A DNA stretch of 64,000 bases, taken from the NCBI GenBank assembly GCA_022316685.1, contig JAKJHU010000057.1, positions 2,170,001 through 2,234,000 of the forward strand. Direction: 5' to 3'. The notes under the pieces were generated by a model. The model worked only from the letters and a program-made list of their open reading frames with translations. It was not told the DNA's origin and did no database searches. Both the position numbers and the translations under genes were made by a program. Positions 26,630 to 37,191 of this stretch are shown piece after piece. Within the stretch, counting starts at the first letter, position 1, and each line of letters opens with the position of its first letter. Origin of the DNA: Progne subis subis (lineage: Eukaryota; Chordata; Aves; Passeriformes; Hirundinidae).

Positions 26630-27620
26630 TACCAAGCCCAGGAGCAGATAGAGAATGTTAGGGAGGAAAGCAACAAAAATGTTCTCAAGGTGCTTCTGAA
26701 TTTCCACAACTGAGGATTTTGAGGAGGATTTGGGAGTAACCATGGATGCGGGTAGTTGTACCTTTCCAGAATTTTAGGAGAAGGAATGAAAATGCTGATG
26801 AAGGAATCTAAAAGCCTAGCAATTTGAGAAGCAAAGCAGTACCATTTCCTGATTTGAGATGAGTGAGGATGATGCCCATTATATATGAAGAAATTTAATT
26901 TTCCTTGAAAGCATAAATAGCTACCATTAGTCTGAAATATTTGGGAGGGAATCAATGGAGGGAACTCGAGAGGGAAAGTAGTGGCAGGAGAAAAGGTACA
27001 TTTATAAAGCTTGGAGAAGGAGATGTGGTAGTAGTGAAGACCACAGAATAAGGAGAGTTTCAAAGTCTGGATAAATGGTGAAGACTATAGGGGAAGCATT
27101 AAGCAAGAAAAAGATGCAATACCCAGATGACAATTGGAAATGGGGATCTAGAGAATAGTGGAAATCAGAAATGTGTAAGCCTAAATAACAGGAAAAATGA
27201 TGGTGTTGTTCATGGTAGATGAATGTTTTCAACAGGACTGCAGATCAAGACTTGATTTTGACCACTTTGAGGTATTGTCTTCAACTTCCATGATCTTGCA
27301 TAGAAAATTCACTCTAGTTTTAATTTGGACGGAAGGGAAAATGACTATCAGAGAGTGGCAAGGAGAAAGGTCACAACAGCAGAACCAGGGGGAAGGAGAA
27401 GCAGGGTAAAAATTGTCAGAGGCAAAGACATCAGCCAGCTGGGAGAGATGGAGAGGTCAGGCACTGGGCACTTGGCCAAAAAGCTTTGAGACTGGGTCCA
27501 AGGGCAACTGGATCAAAGGAAATGGAGGATGAGAGTGGAGAGGGCTGATGAGGTGGAACCAGTGAGCATCATTTTTGGTGAGCTGAATGGTAGATGGAGA
27601 AGAAGGGGAGGCAGGTAGGG
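26630..27620 (+). other. Purine-rich (G+A) strand-skewed block
   Basis: For about 1 kb the plus strand is strongly biased to A and G (for example near 27340-27610, with repeated gga, gag and aag words). This leaves a 144-codon open frame on the minus strand (27063-26629) rich in Ser, Phe, Leu and Pro. That open frame is best explained by the composition. No transposon family was recognised, though a diverged mobile element is possible. Confidence 0.45.
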
Positions 27621-27905
27621 TTAAGGATAGGGTTAATGGTTTTTAAAAGTTACTAATGAAAACTTAAGCACTGAACTCTGACTTGCATGCAAGTAGAGCT
27701 TATCTGAACCACTCGATTAAGTAAAAATGGATTAAAGGTTTCAGGAACTGATTGTACAGATGAAGGAGAGAGATAACAAGTCATTTATGCAAAGAAGAAA
27801 CAAGAGAAAGCTCAAAATAGGTTTTTGGGAAATTATAGCATTTTCTTACTGGTTTTCTGTTCTGCTCTTGCATGAAATATATGCCCTCCTGTAATTACGC
27901 TGTTT

Positions 27906-27955
27906 AAAAAATAAAATAAAATAAAATAAAATAAAATAAAATAAAATAAAATATA
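27906..27955 (+). repeat. (AAAAT)n microsatellite, about 10 units
   Basis: A pentanucleotide repeat of the form aaaat/ataaa runs without interruption for about 50 bp. It is a likely length polymorphism in the PPP1R1C intron. Confidence 0.95.
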
Positions 27956-29311
27956 TAGTAAGATTTAATTTCTTTCTAGCCAAAGAACCAAATTTTTGAT
28001 CAAGGAAGTCAAAATGCCTAGGAGATGTGTGTGATAATTTTGAGTTTCTCCATGACCAGTAACAACAGCTGTGTTTCTGATATCTTCTCCAAATGGGGCA
28101 GAGAGCAGACAATACACGTAATTCTTGCAGTTGAATAAATCAGGCAATGTAGCTGGTGTGCACCTGACAATGAATATTTGAAGTTGATGAAACTGGATTT
28201 TTCTGAACTTCTATGAAGCAGAAAGTGCTGAGAATGAAGGCAGACGAAGCTGTGTTCTGTTGAACTGAAAGTCATCAGAGAGGAAAAGTTTTTAATAATT
28301 ATTCCGCTTTTCTCAAAGGATGTTTCTGCCAGGCAGCTGCTCCTGCAGGTTCAGATTGTCCTCGGCTTGTGCTGGAGGTGGCAAGAGCAGGAAGCATTTG
28401 ATGCTTTTCAGAGCCGAGTCCTGTGCCTAGTCAGAGCTGGACTGTGGTGCTCATGGCAGGGACAAGCTCTGGGCTCTCCCACTGCCACTGACCAGCAGAA
28501 GGGAGCACATTACAACACAGGGAGCACCAGATGTTTCTGGAAAACAACTGGCAAAACATCTTGTGAAGTGTTGAGAGTCCGTGTTACTCGCATGGAGCAG
28601 ATGCCGAGCTGAGCAAGAAAGGCATTTCTTTGTGGCACAGGGGGCATAGGCCTTGGTTTTATTAGCACAGTGTGGTTTTGGCCTGTTACATCTGCAGGCA
28701 ACTGAGCAAATTCTTCTGACTGCAGTGGGAGTCAGCACCCTCAGGCACCACACACGGGCAGGAGCTGAGACAGATGTGCCCCTGAGGCCCCCAAGGGAAG
28801 ACAAGCCATTTCAGTACCAGTGCCAGGACTCATCTCCAGAGGAGCAGCTCTGTGTCACCCTCTCAGGAATTACATTTTTTCTGTTGCATTTCCATGCACT
28901 GGGCCACAGCCAGGGTGTGGCTTCTATGTGAGATTTTGGAGATCTCATGGGAGTATCTGTCATCTGCAAGAGATGCTCCATGTTCACTGACTTTAATCTC
29001 ATTATTTTCATCCCTTGTGTTTGGGAAAAATACATACTTCACATATGTGTATATATAGGTCACGATGAACCACGTGACCTAATTATGCACCTGTATATTT
29101 TCCAAACCAGTACAGATTCATTCTGGCCCCATGATTTTAAGGAGTGAAGAGGAATTTTACTCCTGAAATAAGTCTGGCTGGTGCAGCAGATACTTCAATG
29201 CTTTTCCAAAAAATGAGTCATTTGAAGCTTCCAGGTGGATCAATATGCAGCCCACACAGCTAATGTTAATACTCTGTTATAAACCATAAGATGCATTTAC
29301 TGAGCTTTGAT

Positions 29312-29545
29312 TTCATAAAATCATATAGTCATTTAGGTTGCAAGCAGCCTTGGGAAAGTCCATAGGTCAACCTGATGCGTAAGGCAGAATTAGCACCAAA
29401 TTTAACAAGGTTGCTCAACGCTTTGTCTAGTTCAGGGCTGAAAATCTCCTTGAAGAGGCTACATCACACTGTCACTGGGAAATCCCACCAGTGCTTAAAT
29501 ATACTCAGTGGAATAATTTCTTCCTTATAACCAGTCAGAAAATAG
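29312..29545 (-). mobile_element. Old CR1 LINE fragment, antisense
   Basis: Read on the plus strand, the order TCATAAAATCATATAGTCAT, TTAGGTTGCAAGCAGCCTTG, CAAGGTTGCTCAACGCTTTG, a CTGAAAATCTCC stretch, CACCAGTGCTTAAATA and TTCCTTATAACCAGTCAGAA is the reverse complement of a CR1 3' end. It is more diverged than the other two copies and lies antisense to PPP1R1C. Confidence 0.8.
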
Positions 29546-29803
29546 TCTATTCCAATTCACAACCAGACACCTTCACCTTCTGTGTAACTGTCCTCGGCAC
29601 GGGCAGGCTGCTGTTGGGCGCCGCAAAGCTGCCCCTGAGCTGATGCAGCTGCTTGTTCTCCTGTAACTGCAGGGGCCATCCCTACACATGGAGGAGGCTG
29701 CCCTGGAAAACCTGCCAGCTTCACTTGGCTCATCACAAGAGCTCTCCATTGCACCCAGCTCAGCCAAAGAACTGCAGTGTTTGCTGGATTTAATGACATT
29801 AGT

Positions 29804-29875
29804 TTGCAGGTTTTTTCCTGTTTGGTTGTTTTTTGTTGTTTGGGGGTTGTGGGCTTTTTGTTTGTTTTCTGGGAA
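29804..29875 (+). repeat. T/G-rich low-complexity stretch
   Basis: This is a run made almost wholly of T and G (for example ggttgttttttgttgtttgg) in the intron, with no coding signal. Confidence 0.8.
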
Positions 29876-32800
29876 TATTTTAAATCAAAACTTCATTTGG
29901 GAAAAAACCATTATGAGGAAGACACACCAGAGAAGTCAAAACATATTTACCTGGTAAATGCAAACCAGAATGTACCATTAAAAAGAATAAACCTTTTTTC
30001 TGTTTAGTGGAATGAGCATATGATATTTCTTTGTATATTCTCATTTTTGAAGGAAACTAGAAAATAATTCATTTAGCATTGGCTGAGACATTTTTATTTG
30101 GCTGCTATCCACTCCGACCAGGTCTGTTTGCATGATAATTTCAAAGTGGTTTGAGTTCTGAAACGCTGAAAATGAACCTGTTTTATCTGTGCCTTTCACT
30201 GCTTTCTGTAAATCTGGAAATGTGTTTTTGATAGAGAAAGGATCAGCTCCAAATCATAAAACTAAATAACCCTTCAAACTTTAGGGAATTCAATCTGCCA
30301 ACCAGACTTCAATCCTGAGTTTTGTAAATGTCAACACCCTTCCTTGGGCAGTGAAGCAGAGTGAAGGAAGAAGTGTTAAATAGGATAGGGAGCTGCCTTA
30401 ATTACTTGAATATTTTAAATATTTCTTTTTCCAGGAGATACTTAATTCAGGAACACTTGGTTATTTCAAGTCTTGGGACCCTATTTAGCTTTCTAAGCTG
30501 GTGCTTTGGCTAGATGAAGAGAAGCAAAAAGACAGCTGCCGATGAAGCAACATGGATGTGATATGACTACGCAAATGACAAAAAACTTTCCCATTCTCAT
30601 TCATAATTTATAAGTACCTAGAATTCTACAAATATTCTTTGAGACAGTGACTTCATCTAAAAAGAACTGGCAGTTCAAATTATATTAGTGTATGGCTGCT
30701 CAATCTGGTTTAGAATTCTGGGTTTGTTTATCAACAAGAATTGGATTAAATTACCTGCAGTGAAATATAAGCCCTTTGAGAAAAACCAGTCCTTGTCCTG
30801 CTGGCTTTAGCGGCGTTCAGACAGACTTTGTTTTAAAGTAGCATGAGGATGAGTGTGAGTGCATTGTGGGTATGAAACCATTTCAGGGAGTGGTGAGAAG
30901 GGGCAGTGTTTGGTGTGGAAGGGGGTTTTTGCTGCCACACATCCCAGGTGAAGAGCAGAGCCCCAGGCGGGGTGTGACGCTGTGAAGCAGGGGCTGGGTC
31001 AGGTGCAGAGGGGATTGGGAATGTGGGGACAGCAGGATGGATGGCACCCTGAGACCCCATCCCCAAGAAAGGGCAGAGCAGGGCAGGGGACCCAGTGAGA
31101 GAAATGGAGCAGCATCAGGACAGTGCAGGCACAGCGCCTCAGGAAACTGAGAGCCCACAGATTCATTGCCTGGGAAAAGGGGACAGCTAACTCCAGGGAC
31201 CAGCATTTGCAGTCCTCCCTATTGCAACTTATACTGTAAAGCTTGTGCAGCCTGTGTGGAATCGGTAACTTGATGTTTCTAACTTGGATGTGCTCTTGCA
31301 TATAAACAATTTCTTCTAAAATATCCTGGCTTTGTTTTGCTTTTTTGCTACGAGTAAAATCTTACATCTTCATGCTCATCTTTACACTGTGTTCAATCAG
31401 TGAACAGAAATAATCCCCAAACTACAGAATTTTGGTCCTTCTTGGTTACTGGTTGAGAAAGCTGAGGGCATGAGCTGTGTTACTGGTACAAAGATTGGAA
31501 ATACGAGAAGGAAATATCCTTTCTGCTAAATTAGCGTTTCCATGGTTGTGGTTGTAAAAATGGTTGAGGTGACCTGAGAAATGAATTTTTACTCAGTCTC
31601 TGACAGAATGTAACCCTTCAGCAAACAATTCAGGTATTGCTAAGCAAAGATGCTGAACTGATCCAGCAATACACTCTGTGAGCAGAGCTTCACCTCACTA
31701 ACTGCTCGTCATATGGTTCATATTGACAGAGGGCAGGGCACAGCCTGAATAACCCCACTGGAGTCACGCTGGAGAGCTGCACCAGCCTCTGCTCTTGAGC
31801 CGTGGCTGAATGTGCCAGGTGCGCCTGCCCAGCTCCGGCGCCTTCTGAGCACCCCCGGCAGCCACTGTGGGCAACTACAACGTTATGTGGCTGGAGATGC
31901 TTTTAATCCAAGAGGGCGACTGTTGTCATTTAACTAAGTATTTTTATTACTCCAGGCCTTTTTTTGCACTGTAAAAGTCTGCAAATTTGGGCAGGAAGTT
32001 CATCTTTTTAGGACAGTTACCAGTATTTCTTGTCATACAGGTTCAGATGGTACTGAGAGGAATTTCATTGCCTCTATGTCAATTTACACTAATTTATCTC
32101 ATTGTGTAGATAAGCATCTTATTTCATAATGCCACACCAAGGGTCAGTTCATCCTGACAACCTGACGCTGTGAGTGTGTCTTGAGGCTTATACACAAGTA
32201 CATGAAGTCTTGAGCACTTACTGGTCAGAGAAGAAAACTTCCAAGGGACACAGTAGCATAAAATGACTGGCAGAGGTGAAGGCAGGCTGCAGAACAGAGG
32301 TTATGAAAAAATCATTAAATAAGATCAATAGCTACTTGCTATGCAAAAATCAATGGGTAATGCTCATTGATGTAATTTCTCTCAATTTCCTACTATTTTC
32401 ATATTAGATACTGCAATTAAACCACATGACCAAAAGTCTTCACTCCTACAAAAAATACAGTTCCATGGTTTCATCATATCATGTATCACATACCTTTTTT
32501 CCCATCCATAAATTTACCCTTCTTATCTTTGAAAAGCTCCCCAAAAAAATTATTCACTCTGGTTCCTAGCTATTGCTGTCTGAAGAACTGAGCAGCAGCT
32601 GTTAGATGAGTACTGTGAATTGTGCAAGAAATGGCTCTGTTAGTGCAGAGGAGACAACAGGAGACAAATTTACCTTAAAAACACAACATAATTTGGAAAC
32701 AAATGTCCATTAAACTATAGCTATGTGAAATCATAGTTAAAGTGTTTATCCTACTTACTTATCTTAGAGGGTGTTGCTAAAGAGGAGCTGCTAAGAGCTT

Positions 32801-34302
32801 GGTAGTTAGCTGAGCACCTTCATGTATCACAGTTCCTTAACTGGAAATGGATTGATTATTGCAGGGCACACTTGCAAGGACTGTGGCTTTGAAGCATTAA
32901 CGTATTTGCTTGGTTTATGCTGGAACAACCGTTTCCCAGGAGACTGTGTGCTGTCATTTGTGTGGAAGAAAAGAGAGAGGGCAGCCCAGCGCGCAGCACA
33001 GAGTGATGGGCTCCTGTTAGAAGTGGAGCTGGTTGTTGTACAGCCATTGTAAGATACTGTTTTCAGGTATTTGTGACTTTGTGGAACTGCAATAACTTAT
33101 GCTGAGACTTTTTTGGAAAAGATCTTCCCTGTACAGTGGAGTGATGTGGACATGAACAGTGAAGTGTAGGAACTTCCAGATTAAGTGACACTGGGGCCAA
33201 AACCCTTGGATTTACACCATCATCAATTGTTCTCACTCACAATTAGCAGTAATCTGGATCTTGCTCTCACCCCTCAAGGGTGAACTCTTTTTTGAAAACT
33301 GTGCCCCTACATGTGCTCTGACTTTCAGGGTGCACACTGGGGTGTTTGATTATCTAGCATTGATTATATAAAGCAGCTGTGGTGACATTTCTCCTTATCA
33401 CAGAGAGGAGGTGATACAAAAGGGAAGCGTTTTTCCTGACAGTTAGAAATTGTTACTAGAACTATATATGATCTTTAATTAAATCAAAAATATTTTTATG
33501 TAATGACAATTAAGGCACCAGAAAATAGTCTAATTCAGTCTTACCTTTTGTTCAAATCATGCATTTTTGATGAATACTTACATTCCTACTTCATTTGTCA
33601 TAAACTGGGGGATCCTGAGACTAACCTTGAGCATTTGCTCTTTAGGCTTTTTGAAAATAACAATTCTTCATCTCTGCTCTCTCTGTCATTTTGTCTTGAT
33701 GTTGTTTCCTTTTCCAGCTCAAATTCTGTCACACCAGGTGGACCAGAGACGAGGGGATTAGGCCGATTCATTGAAGTCTGCTTGCTTGTACTGAACATTT
33801 CTGTAATTTGATTCAGTTTTCATAAAGTCTACTTCACTTGTTGGCTGAAACCAGCCAGCAGTAAGTACTTTGTAATTTCCTCAAACCTGAAATTTCAAAT
33901 ATCCTATGATAGATAGTTACCCTTTTCATCCAGCCCCTCATGGTATAAGAGCACATTCTCCATGTAAGAAATTATCCAGTGCCATCACAGCTCTGGTGGC
34001 AGCAGTCTCCTCTCTGTCAGGCTCTCTGCCTCAGGACAGATTTGGAATGGGGCTCAACGCAAACTTGACCAAGGTTTACCAAGGAAAAAAGAGAAGCAAA
34101 TACTGTTCAGAGCCTTTATTCAAGAAAAAGAATATCTCTGTTATAAATACACCATAAAATGACCTGAACTAAGAGGTTTTTGAGAAAAGGAGTGAACATG
34201 GGCATTAAACTTGCCTTCATTTTGGTTTTCTGTTTCTTCCTTCACAAAAAAATACCCGATGCAAGGTAAATACAACCTTAACCATGACTTCTGTATTTTC
34301 AG

Positions 34303-34391
34303 GGATTAAGCACCTGAAGAGTCAGAGCGACTCAGTGTTTCCAGAAGAAGAAGAGGGAGTTGGCGAGAGGGAAGAGGAGTGGGGCCATTAA
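34303..34391 (+). CDS. PPP1R1C: PPP1R1C terminal coding exon, acidic C-terminus and stop
   Basis: The acceptor cttctgtattttcag precedes 34303. With the single G left by the previous exon, the frame reads G-IKHLKSQSDSVFPEEEEG and then VGEREEEWGH, with stop TAA at 34389-34391. The other two frames close within a few codons of the acceptor, so the frame is certain. Mammalian PPP1R1C ends with a closely similar V-K-H-L-K, FPEEEEG, ERE, D-H pattern, so this is the true C-terminus and is not truncated. The acidic Glu-rich tail is typical of this inhibitor. Its last residues (EEWGH) differ from the mammalian EQRDH as I recall it. Confidence 0.93.
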
Positions 34392-34698
34392 CCAGCGCAG
34401 AGCTGCCCCGAGCCCCGTCCCGGAGTCACTGAACGGCCCCTTGGCCCCGCCGTGTCCTGTCCCGCCTGCTCCCCGTGCCCGGGGGGCTCTGCAGGCACTG
34501 CACGCCTGTTCCCTGACCCTTCTTCCCGGAGATCAAACACTTATTTTAAAGTCTTTTTTTCTTTTATTTTCTATGACTTAGAAATGTTATTTGCAAACAT
34601 GTTAGCTCCCTGACGTCAGTACTGCCAGAGCTTAACTACTGCGTGTGAGCTGTATCTAAGGCTTGTAAATAAAAGTGATTTAAAAGGTACAAAATAAA
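34392..34698 (+). other. PPP1R1C: PPP1R1C 3' UTR
   Basis: This is non-coding sequence after the PPP1R1C stop. The first 140 bp (to about 34530) is GC-rich with several CpGs, then it becomes AT-rich toward the poly(A) signals. An open frame through 34360-34581 exists, but it starts inside the coding exon in a different frame and matches nothing known, so it is not called. The 3' boundary is inferred from the AATAAA signals. Confidence 0.7.
34668..34698 (+). terminator. PPP1R1C: Poly(A) signals for PPP1R1C
   Basis: Two AATAAA hexamers at 34668-34673 and 34693-34698 lie about 280-310 bp after the stop codon. A T/GT-rich stretch (aaggttgtctatttt, then gggtttgtcttgct) follows at about 34718-34755, the layout expected of a vertebrate cleavage and polyadenylation site. 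Cleavage is inferred at about 34690-34720. Confidence 0.65.
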
Positions 34699-35503
34699 TA
34701 ATACATTAATTTGGACAAGGTTGTCTATTTTACAGAGGGTTTGTCTTGCTGCAGAGAAATGTTCATATAAAATTGTCCTTTTGGTTAAGGGCAGTTTTTT
34801 ACCATTGTTGGTAGAGTTACATTACAGTGATGTGGATAGAAAGAAAGTGACGAAGTAAGGAGAGGTGACTGTCTAGAGAACAATGCAAAGACACTCTTCC
34901 CTGTGTTCCCTGGATATGTGACACTTAAATACTTGTCTGGCTTTTGGTCTGAGGCTGCCTTGTCGCAGCAGCCAAAACGATTTCTCTCTACAGAAAATCA
35001 CTGTTACGTGGAGGCATTAGAAAACATGTCAGTGTGGGAGTGAGGAGCACAGGCGTGTGCAAGGCCTGTGAGCAGGGCCCCAGCCCCAGCTGAGCCACGG
35101 GCAGTGCCACATCCCCCTTTGTCACCTGCAGCAAGGACAGGGCACAGCCCTCCTGCCCTGCGCTTGGCTCGGGCTGAGCCAATGAGAGACAGCACAACAA
35201 GCTGCACAAGTTCACCTTGTGTCTGAGCCCCAGGGTTTGGCTAGCATCAGCATGGTTCATACCATCCTTTTCATTTTTTAGAGCGTGCAAACTCTATGGC
35301 ATAAAATGGAATAAGGTGGAGAAGGAAAACCACGCTTCTTCAAAGTCACAGTTAACGGGTTATTTAGGCTTTTCAGTCAATGGCAGATTTTTAAATGAAT
35401 TCACTGTCATTTTGTATTAACTGTTTGCCTATGATACAAAACTTTTATCCTCAGTTTAACTTTCCACTGCTGGAATTCTCTTTTAAATGGTTGAGATAGT
35501 GGG

Positions 35504-35542
<39 letters not shown>
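35504..35542 (+). repeat. Poly(A) tract, 39 nt
   Basis: A pure run of 39 A. It may be the tail of a retroposed copy, but no parent sequence is recognised upstream. Confidence 0.95.
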
Positions 35543-35545
<3 letters not shown>

Positions 35546-35735
35546 ATGAAATACAGGAAAACAAGGAAAACACAGAGCCTTTTGTCTTGCATGGTGATTT
35601 CACTCTCAATCTGAGGTCTTCCACAAAGACCTGCTGAGAACAGGATCTGTCAACTAGTGTTTCTTTATACTTGAGAGCCACTTTTCCCTCCATCTGTATC
35701 TCTGTATCTGTCCTCTTTGGTTCCATTTTCTGTAG

Positions 35736-36010
35736 AAACACTGCTGACAGGATCCATGACTCCAGCTCAGCAAGAAGGGACTCTGCAACTATACAGAAGC
35801 CGCTACAAGACCTGCGGGACTGAGAGCTTTTTATGTCCCAAACAACAAAAAGAAGGAAATGACCCTTCAGAAACTGAATGGCCTCAAGTCAGGTCTGGAA
35901 TGGCAGCAAGAAGCGCTGGGCTCCGGTCCCAGCTTTGCCATGGCTTTGCTTTCGCACAGCACCAAGCTCTTCACAAAATTGCTCGTTGCCAGAGTACTCC
36001 TAAGCTGTGA
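35736..36010 (+). other. Candidate alternative terminal exon (PPP1R1C or lncRNA)
   Basis: A strong acceptor (long pyrimidine-rich stretch ending ttccattttctgtag) precedes 35736. In the phase left by the PPP1R1C exon at 11885, the frame is open for about 92 residues (begins ETLLTGSMTPAQQEG) to TGA at 36008-36010. An AATAAA at 36059-36064 with T/GT-rich sequence behind it would end the transcript. The encoded stretch matches no family I know. It could equally be the last exon of a non-coding RNA, or chance. Confidence 0.25.
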
Positions 36011-36058
36011 ATCCGTCACCGGTGTTTAACCTCACACCATCCCTCTGTGTTGCTAGCT

Positions 36059-36064
36059 AATAAA
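36059..36064 (+). terminator. Candidate poly(A) signal
   Basis: AATAAA is followed by GCTCTTTGG and a T-rich, GT-containing stretch (ggctttttgctggtt). It would serve the candidate terminal exon just upstream. Confidence 0.3.
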
Positions 36065-36302
36065 GCTCTTTGGATATTAATGGCTTTTTGCTGGTTATTA
36101 GTACCCACAGGCTGCAGATGAGAACTGTCTAGGGCCTGTGAGCGTGATTTACAACACTGGACACCAGTATTGAACACTGTGGAATCTCAGCATTTCAAAG
36201 GCAACACACAAAGCACCCGACAGGAGCGTGGAGAATTCATCACTGAAAATGTTGTTTCAGGTTGACTGTTGGACCTGAGTATAATTACACTTTATAAATA
36301 AA

Positions 36303-36531
36303 AGGGGGGGGAAAAAAACAAAAACAAAAACAAAACCAAAAAACCAAACAAACAAACAAAAAAAAAACCAACAAAAAAACCCCAAACCAAAACAAAAAAC
36401 AACAACAAAAAACCAAAAAACCAAAACAAAGAACAAACAAAAAAAAACCCACAAACAAACAAAAAAACAACAACAACAACAACAAAAAAAAAACAACAAC
36501 AAAAAAACCAAATCAAAAACCACACACCACC
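36303..36531 (+). repeat. A/C-only low-complexity tract (CAAA/CAA repeats)
   Basis: After a short G run (about 8 G at 36304-36311), some 220 bp of the plus strand is built almost only from A and C as irregular CAAAA, CAAA and CAA units, including several CAA units in a row near 36468-36483. There is only an isolated G and T within it. This produces spurious Phe/Val/Cys-rich open frames on the minus strand, which are not genes. Confidence 0.9.
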
Positions 36532-37167
36532 CCACCTAGATTTAGTTTGAACTGTATTTGATTTTCAGAATGGTGTATGTTAAGAATGGCATATGTCATT
36601 CTCCAGGTGCAAAATCAGATAATATGTAAGTAGCTATTAAAGAGTCAAGATATAAAACTCCTTTCTAAAGCATTCTAAAGTATGCTTTCTAAACCATACT
36701 TTCCACTGAAGTCAGAAGAATTTTGCTTGAGAAAGACCATAGGTTTTGGTGGAAAGATACTTTCCTTTGGTGAAATCCGATGTGTAGCGTACAGGAAATC
36801 TTCTATTATCCTGCTATCAATTTAATTACTGGATTTCTTGCTTTTCTAATTTTTTTCTTTTCTATGATCACTAAAAATTCTGTTGAAGTCTTTGAGGATT
36901 TACCCACAGTCTTCCCATAGTACCATCATTGCTCCCCAGTAATGCAAACTGAAAAATCACTTTTAGTTCTTGCACTGTTGGTGTTATTTGACCGAAAGTG
37001 TCACATCCAACACTGACTCCGAGGCAGGGCTGCAGGAGAGGTTCTATTGCCTGTGCTTGAGCAAGGGCCTCCCATGGTGTCCAGGATCCTGGCAACTCAG
37101 TGAATAAGGGATTTCCAGTTTATCTGCACAACATGGAGGGCCATGCTGATGGTAGTTTTCACTCCTT

Positions 37168-37191
37168 AAAAAAAAAAAAAAAAAAAAAAAA
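37168..37191 (+). repeat. Poly(A) tract, 24 nt
   Basis: A plain A run, intergenic. Confidence 0.95.

Larger units (their letters stand above)
11886..34302 (+). other. PPP1R1C last intron, 22.4 kb
   Basis: This is a complete GT-AG intron from gtactgcgag to tgtattttcag. It contains a candidate cassette exon at 14475-14543, a CR1 at 13105-13325, a GC-box/TATA arrangement at 18.06-18.31 kb and a CpG-rich block at 19.57-19.97 kb. It also holds a 22-bp palindrome at 20837, a GC-rich patch at about 23.13-23.23 kb, a purine-rich block at 26.63-27.62 kb, a TTTTA-type microsatellite at 27906 and an antisense CR1 at 29.3 kb. The remaining stretches are unremarkable AT-rich intron in which no gene was recognised. 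Confidence 0.85.
1..34698 (+). other. PPP1R1C: PPP1R1C gene, 3' part (5' end outside window)
   Basis: This span is the 3' portion of the plus-strand PPP1R1C gene, which encodes a small heat-stable-type inhibitor of protein phosphatase 1. Three consecutive coding exons with compatible phases (1-0, 0-1, 1-stop) give 61 residues that align without gaps to the C-terminal part of the roughly 109-residue vertebrate protein, including PKQRKQSV, TPP, IKHLK or VKHLK, FPEEEEG and ERE. Introns visible here are at least 10.0 kb, then 1.77 kb and 22.4 kb. The exons for the N-terminal half, with the K-I-Q-F PP1-docking motif and the RRPTP PKA site known in the family, were looked for in 1-10019 and not found, so they should lie upstream. 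The gene converges on PDE1A, as in human. Confidence 0.9.

Noticed and set aside
26629..27063. 144-codon minus-strand open frame
   Set aside because: It is explained by the purine skew of the plus strand. Composition is Ser/Phe/Leu/Pro-rich with no domain pattern.
27610..27640. Telomere-like words (tagggttaaggatagggttaatgg)
   Set aside because: Only two imperfect TAGGGTTA-like units, too few for an interstitial telomeric repeat.
36257..36535. Phe/Val/Cys-rich minus-strand frames that look like membrane proteins
   Set aside because: They are direct translation of an A/C low-complexity tract.
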